NCBI GenBank assembly: GCA_000720805.1
Contig: JODI01000021.1
Span: 1 to 64,000, forward strand
Source: Streptomyces violaceoruber
Lineage (GTDB): Bacteria > Actinomycetota > Actinomycetes > Streptomycetales > Streptomycetaceae
Direction of reading: 5' to 3'
Length of the DNA stretch: 64,000 nt
Notes under the pieces: generated by a model
What the model was told of the DNA's origin: nothing
Seen by the model: only the letters and a program-made list of their open reading frames with translations
Databases searched by the model: none
Shown here: positions 23,216 through 32,904 of the stretch, one piece after another
Position numbering within the stretch: the stretch's first letter is position 1
Layout: the number at the start of each line of letters is the position of its first letter
Translations under genes and position numbers: made by a program

Positions 23216-25129
23216 ATGTCGCTGAGCCCCGGCGATCCGGAGTCCATAGGCGGCTATGCGGTCGTCGACCGGCTCGGTAGCGGCGGTATGGGTGTCGTCT
23301 ATCTGGGCCACTCGGAATCGGGACGGCGGGTCGCGGTCAAGGTCGTGCACGCGCAGTACGCGCAGGACGAGGAGTTCCGGACGCGTTTCAGACAGGAGGT
23401 CGCGGCGGTCCGCCGGGTGAGCGGGGCGTTCACGGCCCCGGTGGTGGACGCCGATCCCGACGCCGTACAGCCGTGGATGGCGACGCTGTATGTGCCAGGC
23501 CGCACGCTGTCGGACATGGTGGCCAAGGACGGCCCACTGCACGGACGCGAACTGCGCACGCTCGCACTGGGCCTTGTCGAGGCGCTGCGGGACATCCACC
23601 GGGCGGGTGTCGTACATCGTGACCTGAAGCCCAGCAACGTCCTGATGGCCGAGGACGGACCCCGTGTCATCGACTTCGGCATCTCGCACGCAGTCGACAA
23701 TGAGGCCCTCACGGTGACCGGGCGGCTGATCGGCACCCCGCCCTTCATGTCCCCGGAGCAGTTCGCCACACCGCGGGACGTCACCACAGCCTCGGACGTC
23801 TTCTCGCTGGGGTCGCTGCTGGTGTACGCGGCCACCGGCAACCGTCCGTTCGACGGAAGCAGCCCATACCTGACGGGCTATCAGGTGATGTACGAGGCAC
23901 CGGCCCTGGACGGAGTGGCCGAACCGCTCCGGAGCATCGCCGAACGCTGCCTGGGCAAGGACCCGGCCGACCGGCCCGAGCTCGCCGAACTGCAGCGGAT
24001 GCTCCGGGCGTTGCGGGATCCTGTCGGGCCGGTCGGGCCGGTCGGGCCGGTCGGGCCGGTCGGGCCGGTCGGGCCGGTCGGGCCGGTCGGGCCGGTCGAT
24101 CCGAACGCGCCGGTCGTGCCAGTCGGGCCAGTCGTGCCGAACGCGGCCGTCGCGCCCGAAGTGGTCGACGCAGCGGGAACCCACCTCCAGGCTTCCCGTA
24201 GGCCGTCCGATCCCCGAGACCTGGCCACCGCCGCGAGGACGAGGGGAAAGGACAGGTCCCGCACCGGAAACAGACGCCGAGGGCGGCACATCCTCGTCGC
24301 CCTCGCCGCAGCCGTGACCGTCACCGGGTTGAGCATCGCGGCCGTAAGAATCGGGTCGCACCAGACCGGCGGCTCTCCGTCGCCCACTGGCCACGCGTCC
24401 ACGTCCGCGCCCGCCACCGCGGTGGTCCTACCGCCGAAACACGTGCCGTGGGATTACCAGATCGGCGGCGCGTACCCCCTGCCGACCGGTGTGCGGGTGG
24501 TCAGTCGCAGCCACGAGGATGCGGCCGCACCGCGTGCGTACAACATCTGCAACATCAATGCCTTTCAGGCGCAGGAGCACGCGGAGGGTGACTGGGATTC
24601 CGACCTGCTGCTGCGCGACGCCAACGGGGATGTCGTCTACGACAAGGACTGGGGCGAGGGGGTCCTCGACATCCGCACGGACGCCAAGCGGCAGCGCATC
24701 GCCGCCAAGCTGAACACGTGGATCGACGAGTGCGCGGCCAACGGGTACAAGGCCGTCGAGCCTGACAACTACGACTCCTTCGTCCGCTTCCCGAAATACC
24801 TCACAGCCGACCAGGCCGAGGCGCTCATGAAGCTGCTGGTGGCACATGCCCACGAGAAGGGTCTGGCCGTCGCCCAGAAGAACACTGCGGAAGTCGTGCG
24901 CGACCGAGCGTCGGTGGGCCTGGACTTCGCTGTGGTGGAGGAGTGCGGCCAGTGGGACGAGTGCGGCGAGTTCGCGGAGGCGTTCGACAACAACGTGTTC
25001 GTGGTCGAGTACACGGCGAAGGGCATGTCGAAAGCGTGCTCCAGTTGGAGCAGCCAACTGAGCATCGTCCGCCGCGACCAGGATGTCGCGGCCAGGGGCG
25101 CGAGCGGCTACCTCCGCAAGACCTGCTGA
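23216..25129 (+). CDS. Ser/Thr protein kinase fused to extracellular GH114-like domain
   Basis: This 637-residue protein starts with a complete Hanks-type kinase (residues 10-265): [32 protein letters not shown] and [10 protein letters not shown]. Next are eight VGP repeats (270-293), a basic linker, a single transmembrane helix at about 358-380 and a Ser/Thr/Pro stretch. Residues 405-637 resemble the GH114 (endo-alpha-1,4-polygalactosaminidase-like) barrel, with [35 protein letters not shown] and [13 protein letters not shown]. The kinase would be cytoplasmic and the GH114-like part outside, perhaps sensing or cleaving galactosamine-containing polymers. The ATG follows GAGAGG. Confidence 0.88.
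   Translation: MSLSPGDPESIGGYAVVDRLGSGGMGVVYLGHSESGRRVAVKVVHAQYAQDEEFRTRFRQEVAAVRRVSGAFTAPVVDADPDAVQPWMATLYVPGRTLSDMVAKDGPLHGRELRTLALGLVEALRDIHRAGVVHRDLKPSNVLMAEDGPRVIDFGISHAVDNEALTVTGRLIGTPPFMSPEQFATPRDVTTASDVFSLGSLLVYAATGNRPFDGSSPYLTGYQVMYEAPALDGVAEPLRSIAERCLGKDPADRPELAELQRMLRALRDPVGPVGPVGPVGPVGPVGPVGPVGPVDPNAPVVPVGPVVPNAAVAPEVVDAAGTHLQASRRPSDPRDLATAARTRGKDRSRTGNRRRGRHILVALAAAVTVTGLSIAAVRIGSHQTGGSPSPTGHASTSAPATAVVLPPKHVPWDYQIGGAYPLPTGVRVVSRSHEDAAAPRAYNICNINAFQAQEHAEGDWDSDLLLRDANGDVVYDKDWGEGVLDIRTDAKRQRIAAKLNTWIDECAANGYKAVEPDNYDSFVRFPKYLTADQAEALMKLLVAHAHEKGLAVAQKNTAEVVRDRASVGLDFAVVEECGQWDECGEFAEAFDNNVFVVEYTAKGMSKACSSWSSQLSIVRRDQDVAARGASGYLRKTC
24023..24094 (+). repeat. Nine-bp tandem repeat in the kinase linker
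   Basis: Eight identical copies of GTCGGGCCG encode (VGP)8 between the kinase domain and the transmembrane helix. Such perfect short repeats can expand or contract by slippage, so the linker length may vary between strains. Confidence 0.95.
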
Positions 25130-25227
25130 TCAGAGCACACCTGAGCGCGGGAAACCCCGTGAACAAGCGAGAACCACGGCGGCCCAGGTCGCTCCGCGGC
25201 CGGAGGCGGTACGCCATGCGAGTCGGA

Positions 25228-25512
25228 TTACGGATTCAGCCCACGTACCGTGCCCGAGGGATCCGGCTCGTCGTGCCTGGCGTCGTCCCCGGCGTCCTTC
25301 CCGGCCACGTCCTGGGCGTCGTCCTGGGTCGCGGGAAAGATCAGCTTGACGATGAGATGGATCGCCCCGAGAGCGGCCAGCATGAGGCCGTAGTACAACC
25401 ACTGCATGGCGCCGTCCCAGTCGCGGGGAGGGCCGTAGAACATGTACACCGCCAGGCCGATGTCCACCACCAGGAAGATCCAGCCGACCGTACGGCGTAA
25501 AGCAGAACTCAT
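25228..25512 (-). CDS. Small two-helix membrane protein
   Basis: From the ATG at 25512 the product is 94 residues: a short basic start (MSSALRRTVGW), a transmembrane helix (IFLVVDIGLAVYMFYG), a WDGAMQWLYYGLMLAALGAIHLIVKL second helix region and an acidic hydrophilic tail. The longer frame upstream adds a stretch of poor composition. No family is recognised. It is convergent with the kinase gene, 98 bp away. Confidence 0.6.
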   Translation of the reverse strand: MSSALRRTVGWIFLVVDIGLAVYMFYGPPRDWDGAMQWLYYGLMLAALGAIHLIVKLIFPATQDDAQDVAGKDAGDDARHDEPDPSGTVRGLNP

Positions 25513-26237
25513 ACGGTCATGATCACCTGAGTTTCCCCGGCCGACAAGCACAATAACCGTCAGTGGCAGGCTCGTTGGTGCTTGCCGACACCTCACCGTT
25601 CAGGTGGGTGACATCTACGAACAGGACGGACTCGGTCGTGGAAGCACCCAAGCGACCGGACCAGTCAGGCCAGGGTGGTTCTGCTGGAGGATGAGGGGGG
25701 TGGGGATCTACGGCCTGGAACATAGTCCCGAGGTGGCTCCCGGGGACCTTTATGCCCACCCCCCTTGACCGCGGACCTCGAAGGTTCTCTGACCGGTCTC
25801 ACTCCACCAGGCAAACTAGCAAGTGGTACTGACAACGGTCCGGGCCCGGAGGAGCGACGCCATGGGCCGCGTCTGCTCGGCTCCCCCCGGGGCGGTGGTG
25901 AACGGGATGGAAGCTGGGGTGAGTGGTGGGTGGAGGAGGGAAGCCGGTGCGGCCTCCACCACACCGGAGGTCTTCGCCGTGATCAAGCCCGGCAAGTGTC
26001 AACAACGCTCGTGATCAATACACCTGGGGCCCTTCGGATGGATCTCCGCGGCGTCGCGACGCCCGGCACGCACGCTCACCGCACGGCGCGAAGGGCCAGG
26101 GGGCGGCCGCAGGTGGTGCAGGTACCGGTCCAGCGCCTCTGCGGGTCCTGAAGAACGTCGAGGACCTGGTAGAGGGTCAAGGCCGGTGTGCGGACTTTTG
26201 GGCCGAGCCGCCTGAGGGTGCGTGACAAGATCTGGGC
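25513..26237. other. Long intergenic stretch with repeat copy C
   Basis: I see no convincing gene in these 725 bp. It contains the third copy of the short dispersed repeat (25858-25930, plus strand). Open frames here are proline/arginine-rich shadows. Confidence 0.5.
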
Positions 26238-26762
26238 GTGACGACGTTGTTCCTGACGGTCGGTCTGCCAGGGGCCGGAAAGACCACGAGAGCGCGGCAG
26301 TTGGCCACGGAGCACAGCGCGCTGCGGCTGACGCCGGATGAGTGGATGATCCCGCTGTTCGGCGATCCGCAGCCTGATGGGAAGCGCGATGTGCTGGAAG
26401 GACGGCTGCTCTGGCTTGGACTGGAGGCGCTGAAGCTGGGAACGAACGTGGTCCTGGATTTCGGATGCTGGTCTCGTGACGAGAGGTCCGCGATCCGCTG
26501 GTTGGTGATGTCTGTGGGCGCGTCCTGTCACCTTGTGTACGTGCCGGTGGACCATGAGACCCAACGTGCTCGGATCGCCCATCGCCAGTCGACCACCCCT
26601 GATCAGACCTTCGCGATGAGCGAGACGGACCTCGTGCACTGGAGGACGCTGTTCGAGGAGCCCGACGCCACGGAACTCGATGGACATGAGGTTGGAGGTC
26701 CGCCTCCTGGGTGGTCAGGATGGCTGGAGTGGGCCGCCGTTCGGTGGCCGTCGCTCGCGTGA
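26238..26762 (+). CDS. P-loop kinase-like ATP-binding protein
   Basis: This 174-residue protein starts at GTG 26238 and opens with a Walker A motif in FLTVGLPGAGKTTRARQLA. It continues with TPDEWMIPLF, NVVLDFGCWSRDER and VYVPVDHETQRARIAHRQ, a layout typical of AAA_33/zeta-toxin-like small-molecule kinases. The substrate is unknown. The stand-alone size and the lack of an adjacent antitoxin argue against a classical zeta toxin. Confidence 0.8.
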   Translation: MTTLFLTVGLPGAGKTTRARQLATEHSALRLTPDEWMIPLFGDPQPDGKRDVLEGRLLWLGLEALKLGTNVVLDFGCWSRDERSAIRWLVMSVGASCHLVYVPVDHETQRARIAHRQSTTPDQTFAMSETDLVHWRTLFEEPDATELDGHEVGGPPPGWSGWLEWAAVRWPSLA

Positions 26763-26807
26763 CTGTCCGGCCGGCCTTGGTGCGGCCCAGTAACGCAGCT
26801 CCGGCGT

Positions 26808-27130
26808 ATGACGGACCCCGAGGTGCTGGAGCGGATCGCCGCGCGACGCGCGGAGCTGGACGGACGCGAAGAGCAACTGGCCAAGCAGCTGACCGAGGTG
26901 CGGGCTGAACGGGACGAGCTCGCCGTGGCCGAGCGAGTACTGCGGCGGATGAGCGAGCAGATGGCCGACGAGCGGGCAGAGGCCGTGCCGATGGTCGCCC
27001 AAGTAGCGGGCCGGCCGGTGCGGCTGGTCCCGGACCGAGGGCGGGGTGTGGCCGAGGATGCGCTGCCGCCGGAGTATCAGCGCGTCCTGGCCGCCGTGCG
27101 GCAGTCCGCAGGCCCGGTGACGACCGGCCG
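26808..27130 (+). pseudogene. Truncated coiled-coil protein remnant
   Basis: Residues 1-106 read as a clean protein (MTDPEVLERIAARRAELDGREEQLAKQL, shown only in part, then ERDELAVAERVLRRMSEQ and PPEYQRVLAAVRQ). This matches a hypothetical family common in Streptomyces in which a coiled coil is followed by a winged-helix-like domain. After about 27130 the frame turns into arginine-rich sequence without homology, so the second domain has been lost and replaced. The remainder of the frame to 27359 overlaps the convergent serine hydrolase gene. Confidence 0.55.
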
Positions 27131-27255
27131 CCCGTCGCCACGGCGGGCCGCACCCATCACGGGAGCCCGGCTCTCTTCATGCCAGGGACGACGCCGCGTG
27201 CCCGGCCAAGGAGGACGACGGGGACGGCGGGGGCGGCGAAGGCGGCGCCGAACCG

Positions 27256-28464
27256 CTACTGGGAGTGCGCGGATCGCCCCTCGCACAACCCCGTCCGGAC
27301 GACGGCTTCCATGTCGTGGTCCTGCGCGTCCGTTCCACCCGGGTCGACGTTCGTCATGACCGTCGCCTGCCTGCCGTCGGCTGTGGCGCCCCCCGCGGTC
27401 TGGTAGCCGAAGATGTCGCCGCCGTGGCCCCAGTACAGGCCGCCGCAGGGCAGCGGCCGGCTCTCCAGGCCCAGACCGTACTCCCGGCCGTCGTCACTGC
27501 CGGTCGGCCGTGTCTTCGTCATCGCCTTGAGCTGGGCCGGGCGCAGCAGCCTGCCGCGAACGAGGGCGTCCAGGAAGGTATTGAGGTCGGTGCCGCTGGA
27601 GATCATCTCGCCGGACGCGCCCGCGACGGAGGGGTTGAACGCGGTGATGTCCATGAGCGGCGCGTCCTCGACTGGGCGTACGTACCCGCGCGGGTGCGGT
27701 CCCGGGATCGACGTGGCATCGCCCGGCACGGACGTATCGTGCAGGCCGAGCGGCTCGATGATGCGCCGGCCGATCTCCTCGCCGTACGCGTGTCCGGTCA
27801 CCTTCTCGATGAGCATGCCCGCCAGCAGGTAGTTGGTGTTGGAGTAGTGCCACTCGGAGCCGGGCATCGCACCGGGCTTCTCGAAGGTCGGCGGGTGGGC
27901 GAGCGCGAGGTTCACCAGGTCGCGGGTGTCGTGGTGGGCCAGCGGGTCCTTGAGGATGTCCCGCGGGTTGAGGTGGTCGAGGTAGTCGGGCAGGCCGCTG
28001 GTGTGCTGGAGGAGCATACGGACCGTGATCACCCGGCCGTCGTTTCCGTGGCCGCGGACGACCCCGGGCAGGTAGCGCTCCACCGGGGCGTCGAGATCGA
28101 CGCGGTGCTCTCCCACCAGCTGGAGCACGACCGTGGCCACGAAGGGCTTGGTCATGCTGCCGATCCGGAACCTGCTGTCGCCGCGCACCGGCGCCTGGCT
28201 GTCCACGTCCGCGACGCCGCTGGTCAGCACCGCGCTGCCGCGTCTGTCCCGCGTCGCGACGAGTGCTCCGGGCGCACCGTCCGCGGTGGTCAACCGGTGC
28301 ATGAGCGCGCGCAGCCGAGCGTCGTCGGCAGCGTGGGTGGACTGTGCGGTGGTGGTTTTGGCCCTGGTCGCCGCGGCGGCGTCACCCGGCAGGCTGCCCC
28401 CCATCACACCGACTGCCACGGCCAGCGTGAGTGCCCCACCCAGTGCACGCTTGTGCTTGATCAC
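27256..28464 (-). CDS. Secreted serine hydrolase (class C beta-lactamase / D,D-peptidase family)
   Basis: This 402-residue protein has a signal peptide (basic start, then GALTLAVAVGVMGGSLPG and an AAA cleavage region near residue 32). The SxxK motif is SMTK at about 103-106, the YxN motif is YSN near 208, and the third motif is HGG near 345. The LLQHTSGLPDYLD segment is also typical. Such enzymes are D-alanyl-D-alanine carboxypeptidases, esterases or beta-lactamase-like hydrolases acting outside the membrane. The start is GTG 28464. It is convergent with the coiled-coil remnant. The substrate cannot be settled from sequence. Confidence 0.9.
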   Translation of the reverse strand: MIKHKRALGGALTLAVAVGVMGGSLPGDAAAATRAKTTTAQSTHAADDARLRALMHRLTTADGAPGALVATRDRRGSAVLTSGVADVDSQAPVRGDSRFRIGSMTKPFVATVVLQLVGEHRVDLDAPVERYLPGVVRGHGNDGRVITVRMLLQHTSGLPDYLDHLNPRDILKDPLAHHDTRDLVNLALAHPPTFEKPGAMPGSEWHYSNTNYLLAGMLIEKVTGHAYGEEIGRRIIEPLGLHDTSVPGDATSIPGPHPRGYVRPVEDAPLMDITAFNPSVAGASGEMISSGTDLNTFLDALVRGRLLRPAQLKAMTKTRPTGSDDGREYGLGLESRPLPCGGLYWGHGGDIFGYQTAGGATADGRQATVMTNVDPGGTDAQDHDMEAVVRTGLCEGRSAHSQ

Positions 28465-28843
28465 GTGTCCCTCCTCCGTCGTCGTAGCAAGATCGCTGCT
28501 GCGGAGGGCTCATCGCACCCCGCCCTCTCGTCGCCAGTGCACGATGCCCGAGTGGTGCGGGCCGACGCGATGGGGCGATCATCCGGAACGGCAGTGGGGA
28601 TAACCCCCGGCGAGGATCGATGACTGAGCCTGCGTCATCTTGAAGTGCCTGGTCAGGGGGCCTGGCGTGACGCTGCGCGCGGGTGCTGGTCGTGGGCGGC
28701 GGACTTCCGTGTGGATCATCTGTCAGCGGCGCACTTCGAGTCGGCGTTGTCCCCGCCGGCACCCAGCCGCCTCGCACGAGCCCGCCACCCCGCCACCCCG
28801 CCACCCCGCTACCTGATTTTGGTCTGAACCCGGTCTTGGGGGG
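28465..28843. other. Intergenic stretch with short tandem repeat
   Basis: No gene is apparent. Three copies of CGCCACCCC lie at 28783-28809, followed by a less GC-rich CTACCTGATTTTGG. Frames reading through here are low-complexity. Confidence 0.45.
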
Positions 28844-29488
28844 TCAGCGGGCGAGGGAGACGGCGAAGGGCTTGAAGCCGTGTCGGCGCAGAACGTGGGG
28901 CACGACCAGGATCATGGCCTCGGTGGCGCGGGCCGTGGTGATGTCGCCGAGGTCCTCGATCCGTTCTGGCTGCCAGCCCAGGTCGCCGAGCAGGCCGGTG
29001 ACGGTCCTCTTCGCGTCTTCGTCGTTGCCCGAGAGATAGGCGGTCGGTGGGTCGGCCAGGGTTTCGGGAGCGGTCATGACCGTGAAAAGCATGGTGTTGA
29101 GGGTCTTGACCACATGGGTCTCGGGGAGCGCCGCCTGAAGCTTCTCGGCGAGGCTGCTGCCGGGATAGCACAGGCCGCCGGGCAGGCCGTCACCGTCGTC
29201 GCGGGTGGCGTTGGAGACGTCGACGAGGATCTTGCCGGCGAGGTCGGTGCGCAGGTCGGTGAGGCGGTCCAGGGAGCTGTCGCCGGGCGTCGCGTTGATC
29301 ACGATGTCCGCGGTGCGGGCGGTGGCGCGCTGGTCGGCGAAGGCGATCCGCGGGGCGAGCCCGGCGGTGCGGACGGCGGTGTCTTCGGGGCTCCGGACAC
29401 CGAGGGTGACATGGTGTCCGGCTGCGGAGAGCTTGCCGGCGAGGTTGGTGCCGACGCGGCCGGCGCCGAGGATGCCGATGCTGGTCAT
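28844..29488 (-). CDS. NAD(P)-binding oxidoreductase, F420:NADP reductase-like
   Basis: This 214-residue protein opens with a Rossmann motif (IGILGAGRVGTNLAGKL) and continues DIVINATPGDSSLDRL, KILVDVSNATRDDG and HVVKTLNTMLFTVM, the pattern of NpdG-like F420-dependent NADP reductases and related short dehydrogenases. Family members pass hydride between F420H2 and NADP+, but many paralogues of this size have other roles. It lies 60 bp downstream of the IMPase-like gene on the same strand, so the two are probably co-transcribed. Confidence 0.82.
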   Translation of the reverse strand: MTSIGILGAGRVGTNLAGKLSAAGHHVTLGVRSPEDTAVRTAGLAPRIAFADQRATARTADIVINATPGDSSLDRLTDLRTDLAGKILVDVSNATRDDGDGLPGGLCYPGSSLAEKLQAALPETHVVKTLNTMLFTVMTAPETLADPPTAYLSGNDEDAKRTVTGLLGDLGWQPERIEDLGDITTARATEAMILVVPHVLRRHGFKPFAVSLAR

Positions 29489-29548
29489 GCGGTGATGCTC
29501 CTTGCGGTATCGGGGCGGTATCGGGGTGAGGAGGAGCGGAGCTTCCGG

Positions 29549-30361
29549 TCAGGCGGTCGGCGAGAGGACCTTGAGGGCGGCGCCGTGGATGCCGGGGGCG
29601 GCGGCCAGGAAGTCGCGGCTGCCGGTGTTCCAGGGTTCGCCCGTCAGGTCGGTGACGGTGCCGCCGGCCTCGGAGACCAGCAGGGCGCCGGCGACCAGGC
29701 CGGAGCGGACGTCGGAGAACTGCCAGAACGCGTCCATGCGTCCGGCGGCGACGTGGATGAGCTGCATCGTGGCGGGAACGGACACACGTACGACCAGGCC
29801 GTTGATGAGCATCGCGGTGACGGAGTCACCGATCCGCCGGAAGGTGTGCTCGTCCTCGCCGGGCTTGGCCTGGCCGGTGCCGATGAGCGCCGCTCCCAGG
29901 TCGGTCTTGGCGGACACCTTCAGGGGCCGGTCGTTGAGGCGGGCACCGCCGCCGGCGACCGCGGTGTAGGTGTCGCCGGTCAGCGGCAGGTGAACGACGG
30001 TGAGTACCGGCTGGTTGTCGCGGACCAGGGTGGCGGTGACGGCCCAGTCGTCCATGCCGTGGACGTGGTTGATGTTGCCCTCGGCGGGGTCGACGACCCA
30101 CCACTCCCCGGGCGGGAGCGCGCCGCCGGCCAGCTCGTCCTCGGCCCACTGCGACCCTCGCCGAGCCCGCAGCAGCGGTTCCCGCAGCACGTCCAGCACC
30201 GCGTCGTCGTTGGCGTGGATCTCGGCCACGACCTCGTCCAGACTCACACCCCGGGCGTGCGAGGTGTAGCGGTCGCGCAGCGTGACGCCGGCGGTCTTCA
30301 CCGCGGCTGTCACGTCGGACAGGAGCGTCGTACCGGCGTCGAAAGGCATGGCTGTGCTCAT
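29549..30361 (-). CDS. Inositol monophosphatase-like protein with altered metal motifs
   Basis: This 270-residue protein has the fold of the IMPase/FBPase superfamily. The signature DPxDGTxN is changed to DPAEGNIN (in WWVVDPAEGNINHVHGMDDWA), GEE is changed to AEDE, and the late WDxAAG is SDVRSGLVAGALLVSEAGG. The substitutions fall on metal ligands, so phosphatase activity may be weak or changed. The start ATG 30361 follows GGGAGCCCACC. It is divergent from the LysR gene, sharing a 115-bp promoter region, and is likely its target. Confidence 0.82.
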   Translation of the reverse strand: MSTAMPFDAGTTLLSDVTAAVKTAGVTLRDRYTSHARGVSLDEVVAEIHANDDAVLDVLREPLLRARRGSQWAEDELAGGALPPGEWWVVDPAEGNINHVHGMDDWAVTATLVRDNQPVLTVVHLPLTGDTYTAVAGGGARLNDRPLKVSAKTDLGAALIGTGQAKPGEDEHTFRRIGDSVTAMLINGLVVRVSVPATMQLIHVAAGRMDAFWQFSDVRSGLVAGALLVSEAGGTVTDLTGEPWNTGSRDFLAAAPGIHGAALKVLSPTA

Positions 30362-30441
30362 GGTGGGCTCCCTGGGATCGGTCGAAGCGGGGTGGTTGTC
30401 CCGCCCCCGCAGTTCGAAGGTAAGCCGCCCATTCATTAACA

Positions 30442-30457
30442 ACAAGTGCATGCTTGT
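30442..30457. promoter_or_regulatory. Palindromic site between LysR and IMPase-like genes
   Basis: The sequence ACAAGTGCATGCTTGT has inverted ACAAG/CTTGT arms around a GCATGC core, and a further CTTGT follows. It lies in the divergent promoter region 20 bp before the LysR start. LysR proteins usually bind such dyads next to their own gene, so it is a plausible operator. Confidence 0.45.
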
Positions 30458-30476
30458 CACTTGTAGAGTTACCGGC

Positions 30477-31415
30477 ATGCAACTGGATCTGAACCTGCTC
30501 ACAGCCCTGGACGCCCTGCTGGAAGAGGGCAGCGTCGCCGGCGCGGCAGCACGCCTCCACGTCACGGCACCGGCGATGAGCCGCTCCCTGGGCCGCATCC
30601 GCAAGGCCACCGGCGACCAGATCCTGGTCCGCACCGGCCGCAGCATGGTCCCCACCACCCGCGCGCTGGCCATGCGCGCCGAGGTCCACGCCCTCGTGCA
30701 GCAGGCCCACCGGCTTCTGTCCGCGCAGCAGGAACTCGACCTGGCGGCTCTGGACCGGGTGTTCACCGTGCGCTGGCACGACGCCCTGACCGCCGCATGC
30801 GGCACCGCCTTGACCACGGCCGTCCACCATCAGGCCCCCGGCGTCCGGCTGCGCCTGTCCGCCGAACCAGGGTCGGACGACGCCGAGTTGCGCCGGGGTG
30901 AGGTCGACCTCGAATCAAGCTCCAGCGCTCCGACGCTCCCCGACATCCGCCACCGCCTCGTCGGCAAGGACCGGCTGATCGTCGCCGCCCGCCCGGGCCA
31001 CCCGCTCACCGCAGGCCCGTTGAGCCTCGAGCGTTACGCGGCCGCCGAACACCTCACCGTTTCGCGGCGCGGAAGCCTGCGCGACCCGATCGATGACGCC
31101 CTGACCGCACACGGCCTCGAACGACGCGTCGTCGCCGTCGGTCCCACCGCCGCCTTCGCACTGCAACTCGCCCTCGACACCGACCTGATCGTCACCCTGC
31201 CCGACGCGGTCACCCGCACGGCCCGCAAACAACTCGGCCTGGCCACACTGCCGCCGCCGCTCCCGCTGCCCGACGTACCCCTGTACCTGCTGTGGCACCA
31301 GCGCTACGACAACGACCGCGCCCACACCTGGCTGCGAGACCTGGCCACCGAAACCGTCCAGGCACTGTTCACACGGCCGACCGCCAACGCTCCGAAGAGG
31401 AGCACATCGCGGTGA
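30477..31415 (+). CDS. LysR family transcriptional regulator
   Basis: This 312-residue protein has an N-terminal winged helix typical of LysR proteins (LNLLTALDALLEEGSVAGAAARLHVTAPAMSRSLGRIRK, residues 4-42, described here in part) and a C-terminal substrate-binding domain with RLVGKDRLIVAARPGHPL. ATG 30477 was selected because it begins the conserved LDLNLL start of the DNA-binding domain. The gene is divergent from the IMPase-like/reductase operon, so it probably regulates that pair in response to a small ligand. Confidence 0.9.
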   Translation: MQLDLNLLTALDALLEEGSVAGAAARLHVTAPAMSRSLGRIRKATGDQILVRTGRSMVPTTRALAMRAEVHALVQQAHRLLSAQQELDLAALDRVFTVRWHDALTAACGTALTTAVHHQAPGVRLRLSAEPGSDDAELRRGEVDLESSSSAPTLPDIRHRLVGKDRLIVAARPGHPLTAGPLSLERYAAAEHLTVSRRGSLRDPIDDALTAHGLERRVVAVGPTAAFALQLALDTDLIVTLPDAVTRTARKQLGLATLPPPLPLPDVPLYLLWHQRYDNDRAHTWLRDLATETVQALFTRPTANAPKRSTSR

Positions 31416-31570
31416 CGGACGACGAGCGGCAAGCAGCACTGGGACCGCGTCGCCGCCATCGGCGGCTTGCATGACGAGCAGCGTCCGGATTCGAACGTGC
31501 CTTGAGCCTCACCAGCGGATCGAAGACTGTGCGCGCTGTCCGGCCTGCGAAAAAGGAACACGGGAAGTGT

Positions 31571-32904
31571 TCACTCGCCGCCCTCGGGCTCCTGTGCCAC
31601 CCGTTCGGCATCGGTGGTGGCGCGGCCGGTGGCGGCGAGGAGGGCGAGCAGTGCGAGTACGGCCAGCAGGACGACGACCAGCAGCAGGATGGTCAGGGCC
31701 GTCGGGTGGTTCCAGAGCGCGAAGACCAGGGCCACGATCAGCAGGGCGGTCAGGGCGATCCACCGGCGGTGGGCCTGGGTCCAGGTACCCACTCGGCCGG
31801 TGCGGACCTGGTGGGCGTACGTCGGGCCGCGGAGCCCGCGGCGCGGTCCGATGTGCTGCGGATGGCGCGCGGGAGCCGGCCGGGGCCGATCAGGTAGGCG
31901 CCGAGCGCGATGACCACACCGAGCACGATCGCCGTGAGCAGGCCGGCCCTCAGGAAGCGCAGCAGGGTGTCGAAGACGGCCGCCGCGGCGGCCTCCGACT
32001 GAACCTGGGGCGGGAGGTGGTCCAGGTAGTAGCGGCGGGCGATGACGAGGACGACGGCCACGACCAGGCAGGCGAACGACGCGCCGAGAGCCGTACGGGC
32101 CAGGGCACGGCGGCGCCGGTGGGCCAGCAGCACGCCGGCCGCGCCGATCACCACGACGAGCACGGGAAGCCAGTTCCCGATCACGTCCAGCAGATGGGCG
32201 CCCTTGCGGATCTTCTCCAGCTCGTCGGACTGGAAGAGCACCATCTGCTTGTCGATCTCGGGGATCTTGGCCGCCGGGGACAGCCCGGCGTCCACGAGCG
32301 CCTGTTTGACCTGGTCGACGGCTTCGCCGAGGTCGAGGGTGACCGTTCCGCCGTCCACGCCCACGGCGCCGCGGCCCTCGCCGGTGAGCGCGTGCACGAC
32401 GGTGGTGTGAGCGGCCCGGTTGGCGTTCGTCCAGATCCGCTCGAAGCGGTCGCTCTTCACGAAGCGGGTGGCCGCCTTCTCGACGGTGTCGTCGACCGCG
32501 GAGTCGAGTTGTGGGCCCAGCCCCTTCACGGCCTGCGCGGCGCGCGGTGGCAGGCCCAGTTTCTGCAGCCAGGCGGCGATGTCCGAGGCGGCCTGGCCGC
32601 CGTCCACCCGTACACCGGCGGCATGAGTGATGCGCTTGACCGCCGCATCCTCGATCGCCGGATCCGAGGCCAGCGGCGTGACCGTCTCCACGTACCGGTC
32701 GCTGTCCAGCGCGATGTCGTGCACCCACACCGTGAGCAGGGCGACCGGCACCAGGACGCAGGTGAGCACGATGAGCACCGCGGAGACGGCGTTCCGGGTG
32801 ATCCGCGTGGCGGCCGAGCCGTGCTCGGGCCCGCTCCCCGCCGCGTCGCCCGCGCCCGCCTCGGGGACGGCAGCGGGCCCGGACGGCTCGTGCGCGCTGG
32901 TCAT
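31571..32904 (-). pseudogene. Multi-span membrane protein gene with a frameshift
   Basis: The N-terminal 350 or so residues (from ATG 32904) form a clean membrane protein: TM near residue 42-62 (VSAVLIVLTCVLVPVALLTV), a long extracytoplasmic domain (VETVTPLASDPAIEDAAVKR), and two or three more helices. Near 31830 the frame runs into RRTPTRSAPAEWVP and stops at 31750. A different frame from about the same point reads TYAHQVRTGRVGTWTQAHRRW followed by two clear helices and ends EPEGGE at 31571, as expected for the true C-terminus. A single-base loss near GCCCGACGTACG would explain this. It may be a real mutation or a sequencing error. Confidence 0.75.

Noticed and set aside
24023..24094. CRISPR array
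   Set aside because: The units are 9 bp, contiguous and in frame with the kinase; there are no spacers. No CRISPR array is seen in the window.
26238..26762. Zeta toxin of a toxin-antitoxin pair
   Set aside because: The P-loop fits, but no epsilon-type antitoxin gene is adjacent.
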